From NCBI GenBank assembly GCA_023701075.1, contig JAMPXQ010000006.1:1-20048 (forward strand): a stretch of DNA of 20,048 bases. Reading direction: 5' to 3'. The first letter of the stretch is position 1; each line of letters opens with the position of its first letter. Source of the stretch: Candidatus Woesearchaeota archaeon (GTDB lineage: Archaea; Nanobdellota; Nanobdellia; Woesearchaeales; GW2011-AR15). The position numbers were made by a program, and so were the translations under genes. The notes below the pieces were generated by a model that saw only the letters and a list, made by a program, of their open reading frames with translations, did no database searches and was not told the DNA's origin. Positions 1 through 6,007 of the stretch are shown here, piece by piece.

Positions 1-122
1 AGAGGATTGATGCTTTGCCCAAGCTGATAATCTACCCGAAGATCAAATATCCTTGCGATTAAAGTATCCAGAGATTTGCCTGACTTTGTTATATCAGGAT
101 GTGTCCCTATTCTGTTAGGCAT
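1..122 (-). CDS. 5' end of an unrecognised protein, runs off left edge
   Basis: An open frame on the minus strand starts with ATG at 120-122 and stays open for 40 codons to the window edge. The protein begins MPNRIGTHPDITKSGKSL. The main support is a TATA-like box on the same strand at 142-151, about 25 bp before the ATG, the spacing seen for most first genes in this window. I do not recognise the family from these 40 residues. A competing plus-strand frame (end ...YPKIKYPCD, stop near 60-62) also reads as protein-like, so the strand choice rests on the promoter. Confidence 0.5.
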   Translation of the reverse strand, partial: MPNRIGTHPDITKSGKSLDTLIARIFDLRVDYQLGQSINP

Positions 123-141
123 GATTCCGAAGAATTCAATT

Positions 142-151
142 TATTTAAAAA
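142..151 (-). promoter_or_regulatory. TATA box for the left-edge gene
   Basis: The minus strand reads TTTTTAAATA here, centred about 25 bp before the ATG at 122. This predicts a leaderless or nearly leaderless transcript. Confidence 0.5.
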
Positions 152-182
152 TCTATCCCAAAGTACCACTAAAAAGTGAAAG

Positions 183-635
183 TTAGTTGTAATTCCAGAT
201 CCTATCCCCTACATAATGGATATTCTTGATGACCTTTCCGTTCTTTAGTTCTCTCATCTCTTCAGTAGGGAACAATGCTTTTCCTACAGAGAGAGGTTTG
301 GAGAATTTTTCGTCTACCACAAGGACATATTCATCTTTGCTGATGTTTTCTTCAATCATCTTTATGCCCGGTCTCATGACATCCGCGCCTTTTATGACAA
401 AGGGTATTGCGCCCATGTCCACTGTTATTTTTTTTAGGCTATTTTTTGTCATCAGCATCTTGAGTGTAGGTATGAGCTTGGAATCGAGGTAGAAGAAGCT
501 TGGCACACCATCTATTATTATGATATCATCATCCTTCTCAAGCCTGCTTTTCTTGTCGATGCCAAAGCTCTGCACATTATCAAGGAACTCTTTCGCTTCT
601 TTGTTGTTCATTGCCTTTTTCATTTCCTCATGCAC
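183..635 (-). CDS. Archaeal PUA-domain RNA-binding protein
   Basis: This 150-aa protein matches the archaeal PUA protein family related to eukaryotic MCT-1/Tma20. An N-terminal domain (KEAKEFLDNVQSFGIDKKS onward) is followed by a PUA domain from about residue 70, with the typical stretches VDMGAIPFVIKGADVMRPGI and a lysine-rich turn before VIKNIHYVGD. PUA domains bind structured RNA, and the family is associated with ribosomes or tRNA modification. It is the last gene of the RIO1 unit and overlaps the DUF371 gene by 8 bp. The longest frame starts at GTG 635 with GGAG 7 nt upstream. ATG at 623 or 611 is also possible. Confidence 0.85.
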   Translation of the reverse strand: MHEEMKKAMNNKEAKEFLDNVQSFGIDKKSRLEKDDDIIIIDGVPSFFYLDSKLIPTLKMLMTKNSLKKITVDMGAIPFVIKGADVMRPGIKMIEENISKDEYVLVVDEKFSKPLSVGKALFPTEEMRELKNGKVIKNIHYVGDRIWNYN

Positions 636-1011
636 CTATTATCTCCACTTCGCCGTTTGATTCTTTGATATTTCGTATTAGTTCCCTGCTTAAGTCTTTT
701 GCTGCCTTGTCTGCATTGATGCCAAGTGTCCTTTTTGATAAGAAACCTGTCTTTCTTATGACAATCTCATGTTCATCAGAAAAATCCTTGTTCACATCAC
801 AGGTTATCTCTTCAGTTAATTGTTTTGAGCTTATTTTGATTTTAAGCCTGTTGAATTTAGCTATAGTTGCCCTGAGTTCATCTGATGAGAAATCGCAGTT
901 CACTCCTATGATGCAATCCCCTTCTTTTGTAAGACTGCTCTCTTTGGTGAATTCAAAGGTATTCCTATGCGTGCCTAAGAGATTAGGATGGCCAAAAATA
1001 AAAAATTTCAT
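628..1011 (-). CDS. DUF371 family protein
   Basis: This 127-aa protein has the hallmark pattern of archaeal DUF371: FGHPNLLGTHRNTFEFTKE near the N-terminus, then LTKEGDCIIGVNCD, and a C-terminal part with INADKAAKDLSRELI. No biochemical function is established for the family to my knowledge. It sits between a small helical protein (2-bp gap upstream) and the PUA protein (8-bp overlap downstream), in a unit headed by RIO1. Position therefore suggests a role in RNA or ribosome metabolism, which is inference. Its length is close to what I expect for the family and nothing looks broken. Confidence 0.85.
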   Translation of the reverse strand: MKFFIFGHPNLLGTHRNTFEFTKESSLTKEGDCIIGVNCDFSSDELRATIAKFNRLKIKISSKQLTEEITCDVNKDFSDEHEIVIRKTGFLSKRTLGINADKAAKDLSRELIRNIKESNGEVEIIGA

Positions 1012-1013
1012 TA

Positions 1014-1253
1014 TTATTTCTTTCTGCTCTCTTTCTGGACGATATCTTCGATTGGCTTATCTCCCTTCTTCTGGGACTCTTCTGCCATCTTCTGCAGGTC
1101 CACGCCTAATTCCTGGAGGGCCTTGACATGCATCTGCATGAGCTGTTCAACTACGCCTACCAATTTGAGCATCTCCTGTCTTTCCTTAGCTAATGTAGAT
1201 AAAGCGCCCTTATGAAAACCTATCTGTTCTTCTTTTGAAGTATCTTCTGCCAT
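1014..1253 (-). CDS. Small helical protein, unknown function
   Basis: This is a 79-aa, strongly charged protein that appears almost wholly alpha-helical, with heptad-like hydrophobic spacing over about residues 15-60 (LKLVGVVEQLMQMHVKALQE) and a lysine-rich tail. It has no signal peptide, membrane segment or cysteine. A good Shine-Dalgarno site, AGGTGA at 1258-1263, lies 4 nt before the ATG. The gene lies 25 bp after the RIO1 kinase and 2 bp before the DUF371 gene. I do not recognise a family. A coiled-coil partner or assembly factor is the most that can be said. Confidence 0.75.
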   Translation of the reverse strand: MAEDTSKEEQIGFHKGALSTLAKERQEMLKLVGVVEQLMQMHVKALQELGVDLQKMAEESQKKGDKPIEDIVQKESRKK

Positions 1254-1278
1254 AAACTCACCTGATGCTGATTAGAAA

Positions 1279-1998
1279 CTAGTGGTATTTAATGATTTCC
1301 TTTTTCATCTCGCTTAGCCATCTTTCAGAATCGATCTTGAACCCCTTTTTTTGGAAGAAATGGTCGATATTATGCAGGTCTCTTTTGAGGTATTCAAGTG
1401 CATTGCCATCCTTAACGCTAGTGCTCTGCGAGAAATCTATGAAATATGGCCTTTCATTGTAATTCAGGATGTTGAATTCAGAGAGGTCGGCATGCACAAG
1501 CCCTAGTGAACAAAGGTCTTTCATGCAGATGAATAGCTTGTCTGAGAACGCTTTCATGTCTGTAGGGACAGCGTCTTTCAGCTGTGGCGCAGGTATATTT
1601 CCTCCTATGCTCTCCATGACAATGACATTGTTTGCAAAAGCTATGGGTGTAGGCACGCTTACTTTTTCACGCGAAGTCAATAGGTTCCTAAATTCCCTCT
1701 GTACCCATTTGAATATCACCTGCCTCCTTTGGTTCTTGAGGTTCATGAACCTTGGATCCGACTTGATATAGGAATACATCTTGTTGAAATTGCACGACTG
1801 AAGCCGGTATATCTTGACGATCACGAAATCCTCAGATTTTGTCTCTGCAAGGAATATGTTTGATTCTTTCCCGATCTTTACTGGGGAAAGGAGTTCATCG
1901 AAATGCTCCTGCACGCTCAGTTTGAAGAGGGTCTGGAGAGTGAATTCATCGAACACATTCTTGTATATCTTGAACTTCTCCTTGCTGACATTGGTCAT
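1279..1998 (-). CDS. rio1: RIO1-type atypical protein kinase
   Basis: This 239-aa protein has the RIO kinase layout. The flexible P-loop is GKESNIFLAE (43-52), the ATP-binding lysine is in VVKIYRL (K62), the catalytic loop is HADLSEFNI (D171, N176) and the metal-binding segment is FIDFSQS (D188). RIO kinases act as ATPases in late small-subunit ribosome maturation in archaea and eukaryotes. The protein lacks long extensions and is a minimal kinase domain. It heads a four-gene unit with a small helical protein, DUF371 and PUA. The TATA box at 2021-2030 is about 27 bp from the ATG, so the mRNA is probably leaderless. RIO2 is less likely because no winged-helix domain precedes the kinase. Confidence 0.93.
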   Translation of the reverse strand: MTNVSKEKFKIYKNVFDEFTLQTLFKLSVQEHFDELLSPVKIGKESNIFLAETKSEDFVIVKIYRLQSCNFNKMYSYIKSDPRFMNLKNQRRQVIFKWVQREFRNLLTSREKVSVPTPIAFANNVIVMESIGGNIPAPQLKDAVPTDMKAFSDKLFICMKDLCSLGLVHADLSEFNILNYNERPYFIDFSQSTSVKDGNALEYLKRDLHNIDHFFQKKGFKIDSERWLSEMKKEIIKYH

Positions 1999-2020
1999 AG
2001 CATTTAGGAGATAAGGAAGA

Positions 2021-2030
2021 TTTATAAATA
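2021..2030. promoter_or_regulatory. TATA box for RIO1, possibly bidirectional
   Basis: The near-symmetric element TTTATAAATA is centred 27 bp before the RIO1 ATG on the minus strand. Read on the plus strand it would place a start near 2050, exactly where the left arm of the 2049-2135 stem begins, and it is preceded by purine-rich AAGGAAGA, which resembles a BRE. One box could serve both directions. Confidence 0.6.
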
Positions 2031-2048
2031 TGCGTCATTCTTTCCAGC

Positions 2049-2135
2049 TTGCTTTCCTAAGAACAAGGGGCTCTAACTTAACAAACGGACTGTGTCCAAC
2101 AAACTGTTTGCGTCCAAACTTTCTTAGGGAAGCAA
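2049..2135 (+). ncRNA. Candidate structured RNA closed by a 15-bp stem
   Basis: The arms TTGCTTTCCTAAGAA (2049-2063) and TTCTTAGGGAAGCAA (2121-2135) pair over all 15 positions, with one G-U wobble when read as plus-strand RNA. The 57-nt interior can form CAAAC/GTTTG (2082-2086 with 2106-2110) enclosing GGAC-TGT-GTCC (2087-2097). It also carries near-repeats GTCCAACAAAC and GTCCAAAC. The TATA box at 2021-2030 predicts a plus-strand start at about 2050, and T-rich sequence follows the stem (2137-2151). No CDS fits. I see no tRNA, SRP, RNase P or C/D-box signature. The strand is uncertain. Confidence 0.4.
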
Positions 2136-2190
2136 CTTTTCTAGGTTTTGTTCTGGCCAGTTTGGTTTGAATCTTATTTGGCTCTTCTGA

Positions 2191-2284
2191 GTAATACCAA
2201 AAAATGAATCACTCAAAAAAAGTGTGTTAAAGGTTGTTGAAGTATTACATGACAAGATATAGGACAAGAAAATATTAGAAAAAA
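2191..2284 (-). terminator. T-rich termination zone after the PRC-barrel gene
   Basis: On the minus strand, six T residues follow the PRC-barrel stop directly (2279-2284). A seven-T run lies further on at about 2214-2220, within an imperfect stem (CACT/AGTG) nested in the 7-bp inverted repeat GTAATAC/GTATTAC (2191-2197 and 2242-2248). Archaeal transcription commonly ends in such oligo-T tracts. The assignment is by composition only. Confidence 0.4.
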
Positions 2285-2554
2285 TTATTCTTCAGCTTCC
2301 GGATCATATGAAGGTACAGCAGACCTGCTGACAATCATGATGTCTCCCATGCTTTTGACTAGGGTATGCGGGACAACTACTCCTTTTGCGTTCCCCAAAA
2401 CTTGCGTTAGGAATGAGTTCCTTGTGGCTCTGACTCTCCATCCTGATATCCTGTTGTTTTGGATTATTAGTTCATCGACATCTCCAAAGTAGTCTCCTTC
2501 ATCAGTAAAGACCTTCATGTCGTAGCATTCTGATAGTTTTTTCATCTTAAGCAT
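2285..2554 (-). CDS. PRC-barrel domain protein
   Basis: This 89-aa protein is a single PRC-barrel: a strand-rich core from LSECYDMKVFTDEGDYFGDV through DELIIQNNRISGWRVRA to VVVPHTLVKSMGDIMIV, with an acidic tail. Stand-alone archaeal PRC-barrel proteins are small cytosolic adaptors. The CdpB proteins of haloarchaea belong to this fold and act with SepF in cell division. Whether this copy does so cannot be told from sequence. The start at 2554 is supported by a Shine-Dalgarno site, AGGTGA at 2561-2566, 6 nt upstream, and a TATA box at 2589-2597. It is divergent from AK6. Confidence 0.85.
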   Translation of the reverse strand: MLKMKKLSECYDMKVFTDEGDYFGDVDELIIQNNRISGWRVRATRNSFLTQVLGNAKGVVVPHTLVKSMGDIMIVSRSAVPSYDPEAEE

Positions 2555-2588
2555 ATAGTATCACCTGCGTCATTTAATTATAATCGGA

Positions 2589-2597
2589 TTTATATAG
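2589..2597 (-). promoter_or_regulatory. TATA box for the PRC-barrel gene
   Basis: The minus strand reads CTATATAAA. Transcription would start near 2568, giving a short leader that contains the AGGTGA ribosome site. Confidence 0.55.
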
Positions 2598-2611
2598 TTT
2601 TTTGTATATGA

Positions 2612-2620
2612 TTTAAATAT
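2612..2620 (+). promoter_or_regulatory. TATA box for the AK6 gene
   Basis: TTTAAATAT is centred 26 bp before the ATG at 2642 and there is no Shine-Dalgarno site, which predicts a leaderless mRNA. It is only about 15 bp from the opposing TATA box of the PRC-barrel gene. Confidence 0.55.
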
Positions 2621-2641
2621 AGCCTTCTGATATATCTCCTT

Positions 2642-3073
2642 ATGGCAATCATCGTATCAGGTACTCCTGGGACTGGGAAGACTACTTTTGCAAAAAAACT
2701 TGCAAAGGAGAATGGCCTGGAATATATTGATGTGAATAAGATAATAGAAGAGCATGGGCTGTCAGAAGGTCTTGATAAAGATAGGGACGCCAAGATAATC
2801 GACGTAAAGAGATTGAACAAAGTGTTGATTGAGATTATAAAAAAGGATAATGATATAGTGATTGATTCTCATCTTTCACATTACCTGTCAAAGAAATATG
2901 TGGATGTCTGCTACATCACGAAATGCAGTCTGAAAGAGCTGAAGAGAAGACTAGAGGAAAGAGGATACTCTAAAGAGAAAGTGAGGGAGAATCTTGATGC
3001 GGAGATACTTGATGTATGCAGGATAGAGGCTGAAGAGGAAGGGCATAAAGTAAAAATAATTTATACTGATTGA
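2642..3073 (+). CDS. AK6/Fap7-type adenylate kinase
   Basis: This 143-aa P-loop kinase has Walker A GTPGTGKTT at residues 7-15, the DSHLSHYL segment (Walker B-like region of the AK6 family), and the C-terminal lid and helix pattern ELKRRLEERGYSKEKVREN followed by AEILDVC. AK6 (Fap7/hCINAP) proteins have adenylate kinase and ATPase activity. In eukaryotes and archaea they help mature the small ribosomal subunit by binding ribosomal protein S11/uS11. Finding it 600 bp from RIO1 fits that role. The length is usual for an archaeal member. Specificity for AMP or dAMP cannot be read from sequence. Confidence 0.9.
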   Translation: MAIIVSGTPGTGKTTFAKKLAKENGLEYIDVNKIIEEHGLSEGLDKDRDAKIIDVKRLNKVLIEIIKKDNDIVIDSHLSHYLSKKYVDVCYITKCSLKELKRRLEERGYSKEKVRENLDAEILDVCRIEAEEEGHKVKIIYTD

Positions 3074-3107
3074 TTCGCTCAGTTTAACTAAATAATTGAC
3101 CTGATGC

Positions 3108-3638
3108 CTACTTGGATTTATAGGAATACATGCCGTCGCATGGATTGAACTTAGTCGCCTGCATCTTTTTTTTGCATACATATCTCCTGCCTTCTTCCTC
3201 TGGCAATTCCTGTATGATGCCGTATCTCATCATTTCTTTTATCCCATCTCTGAAATGCTTGACCATTTCTCTCTTTGTGAAATGAGGATTCCCGATTGAT
3301 GCATATGCCTCAGCTATCTTGTCATAGAGGTTGAATCTTCTTTCAGCTGAGTGGTTAAGGTTAGCGAGCCTTTTGAACTTGTTTGAAGTTCTTTCTCCTA
3401 ATTGGTATTCTGCTGCCTGGCTTTTGCTGTTCTTCTTTTTCTTGATTAGGCCTAGATCAATCATCCGGGTTATTGCCCTATAGAATTTAAGGCCCATATA
3501 ATTTGCATCATAGGATTCATGAGGTGCAAAAGCTGATGCAATTGCAAGATACATATTAAGCTCTTTTGCCGTGAGTTCGACTGTAAAGGATTGGCTTGCC
3601 AGCTTATTTTCCAATGTTTCAAAGTCATGATAGCCCAT
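3108..3638 (-). CDS. Unknown protein, possible HTH-type fold
   Basis: This 176-aa basic, helix-rich protein has no signal peptide or membrane segment. Two regions look like helix-turn-helix or winged-helix units: about residues 22-80 (TAKELNMYLAIASAF ... ITRMIDLGLIKKKK) and about 110-165 (TKREMVKHFRDGIKEMMRYG then IIQELPEEEGRRYV, resembling a wing). I do not recognise the family, so DNA or RNA binding is only suggested. The start at 3638 is supported by a TATA box at 3661-3670, about 27 bp upstream, implying a leaderless mRNA. The gene converges on AK6 with a 34-bp gap. Confidence 0.7.
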   Translation of the reverse strand: MGYHDFETLENKLASQSFTVELTAKELNMYLAIASAFAPHESYDANYMGLKFYRAITRMIDLGLIKKKKNSKSQAAEYQLGERTSNKFKRLANLNHSAERRFNLYDKIAEAYASIGNPHFTKREMVKHFRDGIKEMMRYGIIQELPEEEGRRYVCKKKMQATKFNPCDGMYSYKSK

Positions 3639-3660
3639 ATATAAGAAAAAAACCTAACTT

Positions 3661-3670
3661 ATATTTAAAT
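3661..3670 (-). promoter_or_regulatory. TATA box for the 3108-3638 gene
   Basis: ATTTAAATAT is centred about 27 bp before the ATG at 3638 on the minus strand. It separates this gene from the maf/SDR unit upstream. Confidence 0.55.
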
Positions 3671-3707
3671 TTTTACTATTATAGAGTAGTTAATAATCAA
3701 TATTCGT

Positions 3708-4451
3708 TCAGACTGACTGGATCTTTGCAACGATCCTTGTCATCAGGCACCTGGGTACAAACTTCCTCAGGCACACGCTTAGTTTATTCATGCATCCTGT
3801 GATCTCTATTCTTTTCCCTTTCATCATCGCCTTATAGCCTAGCATCGCCACTTTCTCTGCGCTCATGCCGTATTTGAACATCCCATTCTTTATCTTGGCC
3901 ACTTTATCAAATTCTGTCTTGGTCATCCCCGGACAGAGGACAGTGACAGTGACTCCGCTCCCACTGAGCTCTTCAGCCAGAGCCTCAGAGAAGCTTAGGA
4001 CAAAAGCTTTTGTAGAATAATATATATTCATATAAGGTCCAGGGATGAACCCTGCGACTGAAGCTACATTCATTATCTTCCCGCTTCCCTTTTTCACCAT
4101 GTCTTTTGAAAAAAGCTTTGATAATATGACAAGAGTTTTCACATTAAGGTCTATCATTTCCATCTCAGCTGCCATATCCGTCTCGATGAACTTTCCGTTC
4201 AGGCCAAACCCTGCATTGTTAACCAATATCTCTACATTTTCCTTCTTTAGTAAGGAATATAATTTTTCAGCATTTTTTATGTCTGATAGGTCCATCTGGA
4301 TTATCTTTGTCTTTGTCTTGAGCTGTTTTTTCAATTCTTCTAATCTATCTTTCCTTCTGGCGACAAGTATCAGTTCATGCCCTTCATTTGACATTATCTT
4401 TGCCAGTTCATACCCAATGCCTGAACTTGCTCCTGTAATTAGCGTTTTCAT
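3708..4451 (-). CDS. Short-chain dehydrogenase/reductase (SDR)
   Basis: This 247-aa classical SDR has the Rossmann nucleotide-binding motif TGASSGIG at residues 6-13, ARR after strand 2 (suggesting an NADP(H) preference), NNAG, a catalytic serine in the NVASVAGF strand, and the active-site YxxxK in YYSTK. The proline-glycine stretch CPGMTKTEF follows as expected. The substrate is unknown. It overlaps the 3' end of maf by 4 bp (4448-4451), so the two are translationally coupled. The C-terminal 35 residues (CLRKFVPRCLMTRIVAKI) are basic and amphipathic and may touch the membrane, as in some lipid-handling SDRs, but this is speculative. Confidence 0.9.
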   Translation of the reverse strand: MKTLITGASSGIGYELAKIMSNEGHELILVARRKDRLEELKKQLKTKTKIIQMDLSDIKNAEKLYSLLKKENVEILVNNAGFGLNGKFIETDMAAEMEMIDLNVKTLVILSKLFSKDMVKKGSGKIMNVASVAGFIPGPYMNIYYSTKAFVLSFSEALAEELSGSGVTVTVLCPGMTKTEFDKVAKIKNGMFKYGMSAEKVAMLGYKAMMKGKRIEITGCMNKLSVCLRKFVPRCLMTRIVAKIQSV

Positions 4452-5029
4452 GTGAACACCTCTATTCCGATTTTTTTAAGCATCTTTCTGAGTAATGGTA
4501 ATGGGAGCCCGACGACATTTGAGAAGCAGCCGTCTATCTTCTCTACAAACACAGCTCCCTTGTCCTGCATACCGAATGCTCCTGCCTTATCCATAGGGTC
4601 TTTTGTATTGATGTATGCCAGAATCTCCTCATCAGTCATCTTGTTCATCTTGACTTTTGTAAGTTCATATTCCGCATATTCTTTGTCATTATCGATGTCG
4701 ATGACTGCGACGCCGGATATCACTTCAGTCCATCTTCCGTTCTGTTTCTTTAGCATCTCAAAAGCATCCTCTTCATCCTTTGGCTTCCCAAGCACTTTTC
4801 CATCAAGCACGACAAATGCATCTGCTCCTATGACTATCCCTGATTTGTTCCTTGAAGCAACCTCTCTTGCTTTCCCCAGCGCATGCTTCATCGCAAGTTT
4901 TGCCGGTAAGATATTCTCTGAATTGTTCTCTTCAAAGTCGCTTGGCTGTATTTTTAGGTTTGAGAAGAGCGGTTCTAGTAGCCTTTTTCTTCTTGGCGAA
5001 GATGATGCTAATATTATCTGTCTCATCAT
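4448..5029 (-). CDS. maf: Maf-family nucleoside triphosphate pyrophosphatase
   Basis: With start at 5029 this is a 193-aa Maf protein. Seen are the N-terminal substrate loop LASSSPRRKRLL, then SDFEEN, GADAFVVLDGKVLGKP, the SGVAVI strand, and KAGAFGMQDKGAVFVEKIDG with FSNVVGLPL near the end. Maf proteins hydrolyse non-canonical or modified NTPs to monophosphates, as house-cleaning enzymes. A longer frame reaches 5110, but its extra 27 residues are not family-like. The minus-strand TATA box at 5049-5057 also places transcription start near 5029, so that part is probably not translated. Overlap with the SDR suggests one unit. Confidence 0.88.
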   Translation of the reverse strand: MMRQIILASSSPRRKRLLEPLFSNLKIQPSDFEENNSENILPAKLAMKHALGKAREVASRNKSGIVIGADAFVVLDGKVLGKPKDEEDAFEMLKKQNGRWTEVISGVAVIDIDNDKEYAEYELTKVKMNKMTDEEILAYINTKDPMDKAGAFGMQDKGAVFVEKIDGCFSNVVGLPLPLLRKMLKKIGIEVFT

Positions 5030-5048
5030 GATTCCTTTTTTTGCTTGG

Positions 5049-5066
5049 TATAAAAAACTTTTTATA
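5049..5066. promoter_or_regulatory. Abutting divergent TATA boxes of maf and the AEC gene
   Basis: The element TATAAAAAACTTTTTATA is nearly palindromic. Its left half read on the minus strand (5049-5057, TTTTTTATA) lies 24 bp from the maf start at 5029. Its right half read on the plus strand (5059-5066, TTTTTATA) lies about 26 bp from the transporter ATG at 5088. Each half would also be the upstream BRE region of the other. Confidence 0.6.
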
Positions 5067-5087
5067 GCTGGCACAGATAGTTCGTGT

Positions 5088-6002
5088 ATGGATCTGAATA
5101 TGTTGTCCAAGAGTTTCGCTCTCGTGATTCTGATGATGATTGGCTATGTATTCAAGAGGAAAGGGGATTTCACGCAGCAGACGATAGATACTATAAACGG
5201 CCTTGTATTTAGGTTGGTGCTTCCTGCATTCCTATTCATCGCATTCCTAGAAGTAGATTTCGAGTCTAAGTTCCTGATGCTCCCTCTTGTAGGATTTGCG
5301 TTGGCTCTTGCGATGCTTTTGATTGGGCATCTCCTGGCATATATATTCAAGATGAAAGACATATATTACAAGTTTGCATTGACTACATTTGAAGGCGGGA
5401 TGATAGCATACCCGATATTCTCGATGATCTTTGGTGCCTCGAATATCTTCATGATAGCTCTCATTGACCTTGGCAATGCATTGCTTTTTTTCACAGTCAT
5501 AATGGTGATGCTGGCAAAGCACAGCGATAAATCAATATCATCTGCTCTGAAAGACAGCATCCCTATACTGTTTGCTATGTTCGCTGGGATGATTGTGAAT
5601 GCGCTAAAGCTCAATATCTATCTATCTGGGACATTGTTCTATGATACGCTGATACAGACATTCACGATGCTGAGCATCCCTATGGTGACTCTCATAGCCC
5701 TTTCTATAGGGATTGACATGCAGTTTGATTTTAAGTCATTCTTAAGTCCGCTTAGGTTAGTGATCACAAGATATTTCTTCGCCGTGATATTCTCGCTTGC
5801 ATTGTATTTCATGGTGCTCATGAGATTCGGCTTCCCTATCATCTATCTGCATGCCTTGATGATCCTTGCGCTCTCTCCTTCATCGCTGCTCCTTCCGGCG
5901 CTTGTGCCAAAAGATGAGAGAAAGATGATGAGCAGCATGACAAGCATGTTTGTGCCTGTATCTATATTGGTCCTTATAGGATATGCGATGGTATTCATAT
6001 AG
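5088..6002 (+). CDS. AEC (auxin efflux carrier) family transporter
   Basis: With the ATG at 5088 this is a 304-aa integral membrane protein with about eight to ten hydrophobic helices. It shows the AEC features: a first helix ending MMIGYVFKRKGDFTQQTIDT, an N-terminal LVFRLVLPAFLF segment with the helix-breaking proline, and FEGGMIAYPIFSMIFG in the middle. AEC carriers export or exchange organic anions, and the substrate cannot be inferred. The frame is open far upstream (to 4452), but that part is antisense to maf. The TATA box about 26 bp before 5088 supports this start, and ATG 5100 is an alternative. It converges on the HTH/S-layer gene with a 5-bp gap. Confidence 0.85.
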   Translation: MDLNMLSKSFALVILMMIGYVFKRKGDFTQQTIDTINGLVFRLVLPAFLFIAFLEVDFESKFLMLPLVGFALALAMLLIGHLLAYIFKMKDIYYKFALTTFEGGMIAYPIFSMIFGASNIFMIALIDLGNALLFFTVIMVMLAKHSDKSISSALKDSIPILFAMFAGMIVNALKLNIYLSGTLFYDTLIQTFTMLSIPMVTLIALSIGIDMQFDFKSFLSPLRLVITRYFFAVIFSLALYFMVLMRFGFPIIYLHALMILALSPSSLLLPALVPKDERKMMSSMTSMFVPVSILVLIGYAMVFI

Positions 6003-6007
6003 GATTA

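Noticed and set aside
1..62. Plus-strand frame ending ...LPKLIIYPKIKYPCD at 60-62
   Set aside because: It reads plausibly, but the minus-strand frame has an ATG with a correctly spaced TATA box. Only one is likely real, so this one was not listed.
2049..2284. tRNA, SRP RNA, RNase P RNA, CRISPR array or C/D-box RNA in this gap
   Set aside because: There is no cloverleaf or T-loop consensus, no SRP helix 8 or RNase P core motifs, no regularly spaced repeats, and no paired C and D boxes.
4452..5087. Upstream part of the long plus-strand open frame ending at 6002
   Set aside because: It is antisense to the well-supported maf gene and reads as serine/phenylalanine-rich non-family sequence. The transporter starts at 5088.
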